This document shows positions 54,619 to 62,561 of a DNA stretch of 64,000 nt, in pieces. The position numbers and the translations under genes are program-made. Where the stretch lies: assembly GCA_017983495.1 (NCBI GenBank), contig JAGOBH010000011.1:1-64000 (forward strand), read 5' to 3'. Under the pieces are notes generated by a model. The model did not search any database. It saw nothing but the letters and a program-made list of their open reading frames with translations, and was not told the DNA's origin. Source of the stretch: Pyrinomonadaceae bacterium (lineage in GTDB: Bacteria; Acidobacteriota; Blastocatellia; Pyrinomonadales; Pyrinomonadaceae). The first letter of the stretch is position 1; each line of letters opens with the position of its first letter.

Positions 54619-55398
54619 TCAGGTTCGAAATTTCTTGAGTCCCAATAGTTGCGATATGGCCAACAAAGTGAACCGCGGGTTAAGCACGAGATATCGCCGC
54701 CATAGCCGTTTAGGCTCCTGAGTCAGTCGAAAGAACCATTCGAGGCCGAGTTTTCCGATCCACTCAGGACACTCCCGGACATTACCTGCAAAAAAGTCGA
54801 ATGATGCTCCAACGCCAAGCTTTACTGCCCGAACATCGGATCGATGTCCATGCATCCAATTTTCCTGCTTTGGACACCCAAGCCCAACGAACAAGAGCTG
54901 AACTGACGATTTATTTATCTCCTCGACGATCGCTAGATCCTCGTCCGGTTCGAGGGGTCGAAACGGCGGCGAAAACGCGTACGAGACCATCAATTTTGGA
55001 AACTCGGTCGCAATACGATTCAACATCGCGTCGATCACGCTTTGTTTACCACCATAGAATCCAACGGACATTCCTGATTTTTCAGCGTGGCGGCAAAGAC
55101 TCATCATCAGGTCATTGGCCCTGACCCGTGATGCTCGGTGTTTTCCTTGAATCTTTTGCATCCAAACGAGCGGCATACCATCCGTCACGATAATGTCTGC
55201 CGCATTAACTTTGGCTCCAAATGCCGGATTGTCATACGACTCCATGACCATATGTACGGTTGAAAAGCAAACATAGCCGCCTCTGCGGCTTTGCGCCATT
55301 TCTGAGATCTCTGAAATCAATTGGTCGCCCTGACAAACGTTTGGAAACAGACTGACCACACGTACAAATTCTGCATTATTTTCCCTGCTTATATTCAC
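54619..55398 (-). CDS. WecG/TagA/CpsF family glycosyltransferase
   Basis: A 259-residue GT26-family enzyme of the type that adds ManNAc or ManNAcA to a lipid-linked sugar for surface polysaccharide or teichoic acid. Family motifs visible are DIIVTDGMPLVWMQKIQGK, GMSVGFYGGKQSVIDAML and LLFVGLGCPKQENWMHGH. The basic C-terminal tail (TQEPKRLWRRYLVLNPR) fits membrane attachment. It overlaps the GT4 gene by 4 bp. Confidence 0.9.
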   Translation of the reverse strand: MNISRENNAEFVRVVSLFPNVCQGDQLISEISEMAQSRRGGYVCFSTVHMVMESYDNPAFGAKVNAADIIVTDGMPLVWMQKIQGKHRASRVRANDLMMSLCRHAEKSGMSVGFYGGKQSVIDAMLNRIATEFPKLMVSYAFSPPFRPLEPDEDLAIVEEINKSSVQLLFVGLGCPKQENWMHGHRSDVRAVKLGVGASFDFFAGNVRECPEWIGKLGLEWFFRLTQEPKRLWRRYLVLNPRFTLLAISQLLGLKKFRT

Positions 55399-56474
55399 TT
55401 CGGTTTCTTTTGGAGCAACGTTGAATAGTGACCTTCGAGCCGGTCAACATACTTTTCTATCGTGAATCGCTCGGCCACGGTTTTCATCGCCGACATTCGA
55501 ATCGCCGGCCAATCACCTTTGGTTCGAAGGACATTTTCAATGACTTTCTTTAGCTCTTGGGCGTTCCCCGGGGCCACCAAAAAGCCGTTGTCGCCGTCTT
55601 TCACTACAGATGAAACAGAGGCATTATCCGAAACTATCACAATACAGCCGGACGCCATGGCCTCGAGCATCGCCATTGGCAGACCCTCGCCATACCTCGA
55701 TGGAAGAACAAATATATCGGCGTTTGCCATAACCGTCCATTTATAAGTGTCGTCAGCAACACCGCCGTATTCAAATCGGTCGCCGAGAATCTCTGACATT
55801 GCAGATACGAAGCTCGCGCGCTCCGGTCCGTCGCCGAACGCGGTGACGTTAAACCTCTGAGGACTTGAAGCGAGATCTTTACTAGCCTCGACCAGCTCGC
55901 CAAGCCCTTTCGATTCGTGAAAACGCCCCAGAAACACGATATTCGGCGGCTCCAGATCGCGGCCCTTTATCCGAACTTTCCCGGTCGGAACTGCATTTGG
56001 CAATATCTCAACATTGACATCGGCCCAACGCCGTTCAATTGACTCCTTTTCAATTTCACTAAGTACTAGAACGATGCCAGCCTCTCTCAGCATCCATCCT
56101 GCGACCGCATAGAGAAATGCGCAAGAAATATCCGCCATTAGGTATCTTCCACCGTGAATGGCAAGTACTCGCGGAATGCCGACAGCTCGAACCACCAATA
56201 TTAGTGCGGCATCGCGTACTATTGCGAGGCCGGTAAAGGCGGTATTGATATGAACAATGTCCGGCTTTTCCCTTTTCAATACACCGCAAAAATTGAAAGG
56301 CAATGCAAATTGCCGCATCACCCAAACGAGACCTTTCTTCTCGCCGTCGGCACGTCCGGTCACAAAATGTACATACTCGGCCCGCCCGTATTCAATTATT
56401 TGACGCACCACGGTCGAAATTCCGCTGACATTACGCTTAACATCGAGATTAGGGGCAGTAATGAGTATTTTCAT
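55395..56474 (-). CDS. GT4 family glycosyltransferase
   Basis: A 359-residue GT-B-fold retaining glycosyltransferase (GT4). It starts MKILITAPNLDVKRNVSGIS, has a Gly-rich acceptor loop and the nucleotide-sugar binding half with IVFLGRFHESKGLGELVEAS and the EX7E-like VLPSRYGEGLPMAMLEAMAS. The C-terminus carries SSVVKDGDNGFLVAPGN. The sugar and acceptor are unknown; it probably acts with the WecG enzyme on a lipid-linked glycan. It is divergent from the sugar-phosphate transferase gene. Confidence 0.9.
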   Translation of the reverse strand: MKILITAPNLDVKRNVSGISTVVRQIIEYGRAEYVHFVTGRADGEKKGLVWVMRQFALPFNFCGVLKREKPDIVHINTAFTGLAIVRDAALILVVRAVGIPRVLAIHGGRYLMADISCAFLYAVAGWMLREAGIVLVLSEIEKESIERRWADVNVEILPNAVPTGKVRIKGRDLEPPNIVFLGRFHESKGLGELVEASKDLASSPQRFNVTAFGDGPERASFVSAMSEILGDRFEYGGVADDTYKWTVMANADIFVLPSRYGEGLPMAMLEAMASGCIVIVSDNASVSSVVKDGDNGFLVAPGNAQELKKVIENVLRTKGDWPAIRMSAMKTVAERFTIEKYVDRLEGHYSTLLQKKPK

Positions 56475-56575
56475 CGAACAACCAAAAGCATAGCTTACTG
56501 AAGAAGCGATGTCAGCTTAAGTTGACACTCGCAGTTTGCATCCGTGCCTTCATTAGCTTAAATAGTAAGAGAACA

Positions 56576-58132
56576 ATGAGCAGTGCACTCCACGACAAAA
56601 TCGAAGGGGAAACTATCCAGCCGCTAAATGTAGTGCCGGAATGGGTGATGCCACTTGTTAAATTTGGTGCCCTTACAGTCGACGCCGCTTTGACTGTCGC
56701 GTGCTTTATGTTTGCCTTTGCGGTTCGCGAAAACCAACCTATATTGTCGGACACTGCCTGGGCGTGGTCAAAACAGTTCGTTCCTTACGCAGGAATTCTA
56801 TTTTTTGCCGTACCTGCTCGCTTGGTAATGCTAATTTATGTACGTTCCTTTCGTTTCACCGGAGCTTTCTCATACCTTCAAGAGATCATTAAAGTGCTCA
56901 AGGCGGTCGCCGTCAGTTCGCTGCTGATTGTTGCTTGGGCATTTCTATTTCGTGGTGGGTTCGCTTTCCGGGAATTCTCATATTCGCGGAGTATTTTCGT
57001 TGCCGACTTTCTATTTACGGTCATTGCGATAACATGCTTTCACCTCATTTTGAGAATGATCCAGGTTCACCTGCGTGACAGAGGGATAAATTTGATTCCG
57101 ACGCTCGTGGTAGGGACCAACAGTGAAGCAAGGCAGACAATTGCTGAGCTTTCAGCTCGGAGGTACTTGGGCTACCGGGTCTTGGGCTTGGTCGGATCGG
57201 ATGTTGACCGCGACATTACGTCTTTGGATCTCGACAATGGCGACTCGATACCGGTCATTGGACACGTGGACCAACTCGCCGAGCACATAACTAGATATCG
57301 AATACAAGAAGTAATTATCACTGACAATAGTCTAGAAAATGAGAAATTATTTGACGCTATGATGCAGGTTGGGCGTGGCCAGAGAGTCGAGTTTCGCTTC
57401 GCACCTAGTCTTTTCAATGTTCTGCCAAAGAAAACCAGTATCGAGCAGATAGGAGTTTTGCCAATGGTTCGACTTTTTCGGGAACCGTTGAGCGATGTAC
57501 AACGATTCTTGAAGAGATTATCAGATATATCAATTGCGGTAATGGCGATCGTACTTTCGACGCCACTCTGGGTCCTAGCGGCAATCCTGGTCAAATCAAG
57601 TTCCAAAGGTCCGATACTCTTCAAGCAAGAACGGGTCGGTATGGACGGCCGTGTTTTCTTGTGTCTTAAGTTCCGAACAATGTTCGTGGATTCAACCGAC
57701 GACATTCATAAAGAGGCGTATAGAAAGAACATCCAGGGCAAAAAAGAAGCAAATTCCGGAAGCGAATCGAGTCCGGTCTATGGGAAAGTAAGGAACGACC
57801 CGCGTATTACGAAATTTGGAAAATGGCTCCGAATGGCGAGCATCGATGAGTTGCCGCAGTTGCTCAACGTGCTCAGGGGAGATATGAGCATTGTGGGGCC
57901 GAGGCCGCCTATTCCTTACGAGGTTGAGGAGTATGACATTAAACATCGGAAGCGTCTCGACATGAAACCCGGGATCACTGGCCTCTGGCAGGTTTCCGGA
58001 CGGAACCGCCTCACATTTGACGATATGATCAGAGTGGATCTGTACTATATCGAGAATTGGTCACTGCTTCTCGACCTGAAGATCATATTCCTGACATTGC
58101 CAGCCGTCTTTCGGGGTGATGGTGCCCGATGA
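56576..58132 (+). CDS. Polyprenyl-phosphate sugar-1-phosphate transferase
   Basis: A 518-residue PHPT-family membrane enzyme (WcaJ/WbaP type) that starts surface polysaccharide synthesis by putting a sugar-phosphate on undecaprenyl phosphate. Four N-terminal helices are followed by a Rossmann-like domain (LIPTLVVGTNSEARQTIAEL), a fifth helix, and the catalytic C-terminal domain with LFKQERVGMDGRVFLCLKFR, DELPQLLNVLRGDMSIVGPR and MKPGITGLWQVSGRN. The start is set at ATG 56576; an upstream TTG at 56522 would add 18 residues. It overlaps prmC by 4 bp. Confidence 0.92.
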   Translation: MSSALHDKIEGETIQPLNVVPEWVMPLVKFGALTVDAALTVACFMFAFAVRENQPILSDTAWAWSKQFVPYAGILFFAVPARLVMLIYVRSFRFTGAFSYLQEIIKVLKAVAVSSLLIVAWAFLFRGGFAFREFSYSRSIFVADFLFTVIAITCFHLILRMIQVHLRDRGINLIPTLVVGTNSEARQTIAELSARRYLGYRVLGLVGSDVDRDITSLDLDNGDSIPVIGHVDQLAEHITRYRIQEVIITDNSLENEKLFDAMMQVGRGQRVEFRFAPSLFNVLPKKTSIEQIGVLPMVRLFREPLSDVQRFLKRLSDISIAVMAIVLSTPLWVLAAILVKSSSKGPILFKQERVGMDGRVFLCLKFRTMFVDSTDDIHKEAYRKNIQGKKEANSGSESSPVYGKVRNDPRITKFGKWLRMASIDELPQLLNVLRGDMSIVGPRPPIPYEVEEYDIKHRKRLDMKPGITGLWQVSGRNRLTFDDMIRVDLYYIENWSLLLDLKIIFLTLPAVFRGDGAR

Positions 58133-58974
58133 CAATTCTCGAACTTATTAAGGAAGCAACCGAGATTTTAAAGGTTGCTGGAGTTTCAGAGCCGTTGCTC
58201 GAGTCTAGAGTGCTCTTAGAGCACGCGATTGGCCGTAACCGCGCGTTCCTTTTTGCTCATCCCGAATTTGAGTTGGACCAAACAGGATTATCGAAATTTA
58301 GATCGCTCGTTTCGCGCCGAAAACTCCGTGAGCCTCTCCAGTACATATTAGGCAAACAAGAGTTTTATGGCCTCGATTTCAAGGTGTCGCCTGATGTCCT
58401 GATACCGAGACCCGAGACGGAGATCCTCGTCAAAGCTGCGATTGACGCAATGAGACGGATTGAAACCCCAACGTTTTTAGAGGTCGGAGCAGGCTCAGGT
58501 TGTATTTCTATTGCCATATTAAAAGAGGTTTCAACTGCCCGAGGAACCGCGGTCGACATCTGTCCTCGTGCTCTTGAGGTCTCACGTTTGAACGCGAAGA
58601 CTCATTCTGTGTCCAACCGTCTGACTTTTTTAACCTCGGATCTTTTTGCGTCTGTGCCAGACGCGTGTTTCGACTTGATAGTGTCGAACCCGCCCTACGT
58701 TCCTTCGATCGACCTCCCGGACCTGCAACCCGAGGTTCGCGATTTCGAGCCTGTCGCCGCCCTCACCGATGGGGGGGACGGACTTTCAATAATACGCGAT
58801 CTCATTTATGGCTCGGCGGAAAGGCTGGATACTGGAGGGCATTTAATAATTGAGATCGGCTTTGGACAGTCAGTCGCGGTAGAAAAGATGTTCGCTGAGA
58901 ACATTTGGAAGACCGTTATGTTTATGGAGGATTTTCAGCAAATTCCGCGAGTCGTAATTGGCATCAGAAATTGA
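58129..58974 (+). CDS. prmC: Release factor glutamine methyltransferase PrmC
   Basis: A 281-residue SAM-dependent methyltransferase that methylates the GGQ glutamine of peptide release factors RF1 and RF2. The catalytic NPPY is in LIVSNPPYVPSIDLPDL, the SAM motif in FLEVGAGSGCISIAILKE, and the N-terminal helical domain (LIKEATEILKVAGVSEPLLE) recognises the release factor. Motif and length are normal. prfA is not adjacent. The gene overlaps the sugar transferase gene by 4 bp. Confidence 0.94.
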   Translation: MTILELIKEATEILKVAGVSEPLLESRVLLEHAIGRNRAFLFAHPEFELDQTGLSKFRSLVSRRKLREPLQYILGKQEFYGLDFKVSPDVLIPRPETEILVKAAIDAMRRIETPTFLEVGAGSGCISIAILKEVSTARGTAVDICPRALEVSRLNAKTHSVSNRLTFLTSDLFASVPDACFDLIVSNPPYVPSIDLPDLQPEVRDFEPVAALTDGGDGLSIIRDLIYGSAERLDTGGHLIIEIGFGQSVAVEKMFAENIWKTVMFMEDFQQIPRVVIGIRN

Positions 58975-59157
58975 ACTTGAATCACGCGTCAAATGGCTTG
59001 CCTAAATTCCAAAGTGGGGGTACTATGAGGGTGAAATCCACAAGGCGTTTGACATTATGCGACCACATTTTGATGACTGGTCTATCAGGGTTAGGGGATA
59101 TTGGCCTGTCAGACGCTGATGAGGTCGAAATTATTTTCGAGATCGGAGGTAACTTTT

Positions 59158-59349
59158 ATGCTCAACGGTATTTTGGCGGTTATTTCAGCAATAATTGCCG
59201 GATTTTCATTCTACAAGTACACTCAAAGCGAAGACAATAAGTTGTTTTTGGTCTTGTTTATAGTATTTTTGTTGGCATTCCTCGGGCTTGGTGCGATGTT
59301 TTTATCCGGCCGGGTTAACAAAACAGAAGATATTCACATTACTGAATAG
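59158..59349 (+). CDS. Small membrane protein
   Basis: A 63-residue protein with two hydrophobic segments: LNGILAVISAIIAGFSFYKY and LFLVLFIVFLLAFLGLGAMF, separated by a charged turn (TQSEDNK). The ATG has GGAGG eight bases upstream, which decides it over longer in-frame alternatives. Unknown function. The 183-bp stretch between prmC and this gene holds no other convincing gene. Confidence 0.7.
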   Translation: MLNGILAVISAIIAGFSFYKYTQSEDNKLFLVLFIVFLLAFLGLGAMFLSGRVNKTEDIHITE

Positions 59350-59506
59350 GGTTCGCTTTCGTGTCGAAGATTTGAACTTGCCGAGAACTGCACTCAATTG
59401 TTTCGAGTGGACATTGTTTGGCGAGTGGTTTTTCAAGTGAAGACCCTAGCCAAAATGGGGCTTCGTTTTTGCCGCTCCCCACCCCCTCTATAGCGTATCT
59501 GCAATG

Positions 59507-59538
59507 TTGACAAAAATGTAATGATTTATCATTCTTAG
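59507..59538 (+). promoter_or_regulatory. Promoter-like motif upstream of nfu
   Basis: TTGACA followed by an A run, GTAATG and, 17 bases after TTGACA, CATTCT. It resembles the block before rrf2 (37315-37346) at 24 of 32 positions and lies 65 bp before the nfu ATG. Confidence 0.55.
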
Positions 59539-59571
59539 TATTCGGCCTTTTTTTAGCCGCCGACTTTACTG

Positions 59572-60141
59572 ATGCCAAAGATTGCTGATATTCAAGAAAC
59601 GCCAAATCCGAACGCAGTCAAGTTCATTCTGAAGGAACCTGTGTCTCACGGAACGTCTCATTCATTCAAGTCCGTTGATGCTGCTTCGGAGAACTCACTT
59701 GCTCGAGCTATCTTCGACGTCGGAAATGTCGTCTCGGTCTTTTTCATGGACAAGATGGTCACGGTGGAAAAGACCGACGAGGCTGAGTGGGACGAAATCC
59801 TGCCTGATCTTGCAATGCCGATCCGTGCTGCAGAACCCGCAGTCGTTTCGGTCAATACCAGATCGAGTGCGGCTGCTAAAGTAGGAGGGGCGATCGGTGC
59901 TATTGCTAATGACGACCCCAAGCTTGCGGCAATAAATGCGATCCTAGATGAGCGAATTCGACCATACCTCGCCGGTGACGGAGGTTGGCTCGAAGTGCTC
60001 GATTTGGAGAATGACGTTTTAACGATCAGATATGAAGGGGCGTGCGGCAGTTGTCCTAGCTCATTGACCGGCACTCTAATGGCTATTGAAAATATGATAA
60101 AAGAAGAAATTGACCCGAATATCACCGTTGTCGCGTCATGA
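59572..60141 (+). CDS. nfu: NfuA-like Fe-S carrier protein
   Basis: A 189-residue protein with an N-terminal Nfu_N domain (IADIQETPNPNAVKFILKEP) and a C-terminal NifU-like domain whose cluster motif is YEGACGSCPSSLTGTLMAIE (CxxC). Between them is a short Ala-rich linker. Nfu proteins take Fe-S clusters from the SUF scaffold and hand them to client enzymes. It is encoded apart from suf but shares the upstream motif. Confidence 0.9.
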   Translation: MPKIADIQETPNPNAVKFILKEPVSHGTSHSFKSVDAASENSLARAIFDVGNVVSVFFMDKMVTVEKTDEAEWDEILPDLAMPIRAAEPAVVSVNTRSSAAAKVGGAIGAIANDDPKLAAINAILDERIRPYLAGDGGWLEVLDLENDVLTIRYEGACGSCPSSLTGTLMAIENMIKEEIDPNITVVAS

Positions 60142-60188
60142 TCCCGGATGATTCAGCAAGCTCCGATATATTGATATAAAAGAAATTC

Positions 60189-60235
60189 TTGACATAAAAC
60201 GCCTTAATTCGTCATAATGCGAGAGGTGGCGTTTT
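60189..60235 (+). promoter_or_regulatory. Promoter candidate within an inverted repeat
   Basis: TTGACA (60189) and, 17 bases on, TCATAA form a sigma-70-like pair. AAAACGCC (60197-60204) and GGCGTTTT (60228-60235) flank the -10 as a perfect 8-bp inverted repeat. It lies 103 bp before the ATG of the GAF-like protein and could be an operator. Confidence 0.4.
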
Positions 60236-60337
60236 GTGCGTACCACCGTTCCGTCCACAGGAAATTTTTCTACAATATTCTGCCAGTACATATCATTCCG
60301 AATAATATTTGTTTCTAGTTAATGGAGGAAAGCCCAA

Positions 60338-62242
60338 GTGAATAGCGAAGAACTCGAAAAAAGTCTAAGAGCTGAATTCGAGATTTATCTCAAGGGAGTC
60401 ATCACGGAAATGCGTGATGATCTCACGGAATTTCAGACCAAGATAGATGCCGAGTTTGAAAAGCACAGATCCCATATCAGCGAGGCATTTCAGGCCTTTT
60501 CTGCTCGATTTGACTCGGAGCATGATTTTGACGAAGCGTTTCGCGAATCGGTCGTAGAACACCTCCGCCTCGCTCGTGATGATGGAGCAAAGATCACCGC
60601 TACGGCAATCGCCGAGGCCGAAGATCTTGAGCGAGCGTCAACTCCGCAGTTTAGCCTTTGTGATATCAAAGACGCACTCAACGATATCAGTAGCAAGGAC
60701 TCACAGTCGGCCATTCTAAAGTCTTTGATCCAGCATGCATCGGAATATACGCCAAGAGGAGCGTTTTTCATTATCAAGAACGATCATTTCGTGGGCTGGA
60801 AAGTTTTTGGGAAAGAGGTTGGGGATGAAGAGTCAGCAGTTCGCGACATTCGTTTCCCGGTCTCAGCAGACAGCATGCTTGGCGCCGGAGTCCGCAACCA
60901 AACCATTTCTGAAGGATCATTTGGGACCTATTCAGAAGATTCGGCATTTTTAAATCCCTTGCAGTTTGGACAGCCCGACCGAATGTATGCGATCCCGCTT
61001 GTAGCCCGTGGCCGTGGCGTCGCAGTGCTATATGCCGATTACGGGCATGAGGGTGTTGCGGTGAATACCGATGCGTTAGAAATGCTGGTTCGGGTAGCGG
61101 GCCTTACAGTTGAAATGCTCGCGTCCGCAAAAGCGGTGAAGAGCATTCCCGAATACTCGAACGTCTCCGAATTTTCAGAAGCGGGCCACGCTGCCGACGA
61201 CTATCCTTCGGGGTATGAGGCGACCGTTGGGGCGAACATTACTGGAGCGGAAGATCACCGGTTAAGCACGGCAACAGAGTTTGGAACTGTGGAAGATTCG
61301 TCGCCGATTTACGATGGCGAAGTCGAAGTGTCCCCGGTGACGGAGGAAAATTTTGAGGAAGTCGGCGAAAATTCGCTCGACGAATACCCAGAGATCCCGA
61401 AACACGGGTTGGTTGAGATTTCATCGGATGAAAGTCTCGGAGACGTGGAAACTGATTTAGCGGTCGTAGAGCCGAACGTTAACGATTTTTCATTCGCGTC
61501 GAATTTTGACCAGGCTCGTGAGTTTACGCCGGAAGGCACGCCAGAACCTGGTTTTGCGTTTGAAGAGTCAGTACCGACCTTTGAAAGTGCTGAATTTGAG
61601 AAAACTCATCCGATCGTTGATTTTTCGACAGTTTCAGCTATTTCGGACGACGTGGTCGCTGAGTCGGACGACCTGGAATCTATTGAACAAGAAAGTAGAA
61701 CCGAAAATGAACCGGATTTGGCCACGATAGCCAACGGGTCTAACGAATCTGGGTCGATTTTTAACAGCGGGCTGGAAACGGCTACAGCCAGTAATTTTGA
61801 ATCGTCGCCGTTTGACCGAACAGTTGAACAGTTCGAACCAGCAGGGGTAATCGGTTCGGCGATTCCTTCAATTGCATCTCCGATAATTGAAAACGTGACG
61901 GTCCCGGTGACCGGAAGCAGGCTTAGTGACCGCAATGTCGACCTTCCGATCGAGGTTGCCGAGGACGAACGTCGCCTTCACAACGATGCACGCCGGTTTG
62001 CCAGACTGCTGGTGTCGGAGATCAAGCTTTACAACGAAAAGAAGGTCACAGAGGGTCGTGAGGCCAGTGACCTGTACGAGAGACTGCGGGAGGCGATCGA
62101 TCGCTCTCGTGAAATGTACGACAAACGGGTTCAGTCTCCGGTCGCATCAAAATTTGACTATTTCCACTATGAACTGGTCAACTCGCTTGCCGAGGGCGAT
62201 GCAAGTCGACTGGGAACAAGCTATCAGGGTGCAAAGGTTTAA
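60338..62242 (+). CDS. GAF-like protein with long acidic linker and conserved C-terminal domain
   Basis: A 634-residue cytoplasmic protein in three parts. Residues 1-110 are helical and coiled-coil-like. Residues about 125-265 look like a GAF domain (GAFFIIKNDHFVGWKVFG, then YAIPLVARGRGVAVLYADYG). Residues about 270-540 are an acidic Glu/Ser/Val-rich low-complexity linker. The last 85 residues are compact and charged: DARRFARLLVSEIKLYNE, then DLYERLREAIDRSREMYDKR. I believe similar endings occur in proteins of delta-proteobacteria and Acidobacteria, but cannot name a family. A sensor or scaffold role is a guess. A good terminator follows. Confidence 0.7.
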   Translation: MNSEELEKSLRAEFEIYLKGVITEMRDDLTEFQTKIDAEFEKHRSHISEAFQAFSARFDSEHDFDEAFRESVVEHLRLARDDGAKITATAIAEAEDLERASTPQFSLCDIKDALNDISSKDSQSAILKSLIQHASEYTPRGAFFIIKNDHFVGWKVFGKEVGDEESAVRDIRFPVSADSMLGAGVRNQTISEGSFGTYSEDSAFLNPLQFGQPDRMYAIPLVARGRGVAVLYADYGHEGVAVNTDALEMLVRVAGLTVEMLASAKAVKSIPEYSNVSEFSEAGHAADDYPSGYEATVGANITGAEDHRLSTATEFGTVEDSSPIYDGEVEVSPVTEENFEEVGENSLDEYPEIPKHGLVEISSDESLGDVETDLAVVEPNVNDFSFASNFDQAREFTPEGTPEPGFAFEESVPTFESAEFEKTHPIVDFSTVSAISDDVVAESDDLESIEQESRTENEPDLATIANGSNESGSIFNSGLETATASNFESSPFDRTVEQFEPAGVIGSAIPSIASPIIENVTVPVTGSRLSDRNVDLPIEVAEDERRLHNDARRFARLLVSEIKLYNEKKVTEGREASDLYERLREAIDRSREMYDKRVQSPVASKFDYFHYELVNSLAEGDASRLGTSYQGAKV

Positions 62243-62267
62243 CCCGCGTGCAGCTGATAATTGAATT

Positions 62268-62301
62268 GGCCGCTGAAGGAAGTTCAGCGGCCGCTTTTTT
62301 T
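62268..62301 (+). terminator. Rho-independent terminator after the GAF-like gene
   Basis: GGCCGCTGAA pairs perfectly with TTCAGCGGCC (10 bp) around a five-base loop, followed by a C-free T tract of seven bases. It lies 26 bp after the stop. Confidence 0.92.
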
Positions 62302-62321
62302 GTTTAGGAATTCACGGTCTG

Positions 62322-62558
62322 TTACAAACATTGTTGAGTAATCGGATCCCATACCAAAGGAGGCCTACATGGGTTTATCTCGGCATCCGCGGCAACTCTC
62401 GGATGGCTTCCGTTTTCGACCTCTAAATGAAGTTCATCGCCAAACGACTTTAGGGTCCGTACGATCTCGTCCCGCACGGCGGGCTCCGTATTTTCGATTA
62501 ACAGGCCAATTGCGGTCATAAATCCGATCCGCCGCTGTCTCGCTTCTTCGTTGTCCAT
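62322..62558 (-). CDS. Small hypothetical protein
   Basis: A 78-residue soluble protein I do not recognise, with a helical first half (RQRRIGFMTAIGLLIENTEP) and a proline-containing end (INPCRPPLVWDPITQQCL). It starts 3 bp after the stop of the PD40 protein gene on the same strand, with GGAGG about 14 bases upstream, so it is probably co-transcribed. It converges on the terminator of the GAF-like gene. Confidence 0.55.
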   Translation of the reverse strand: MDNEEARQRRIGFMTAIGLLIENTEPAVRDEIVRTLKSFGDELHLEVENGSHPRVAADAEINPCRPPLVWDPITQQCL

Positions 62559-62561
62559 CGG

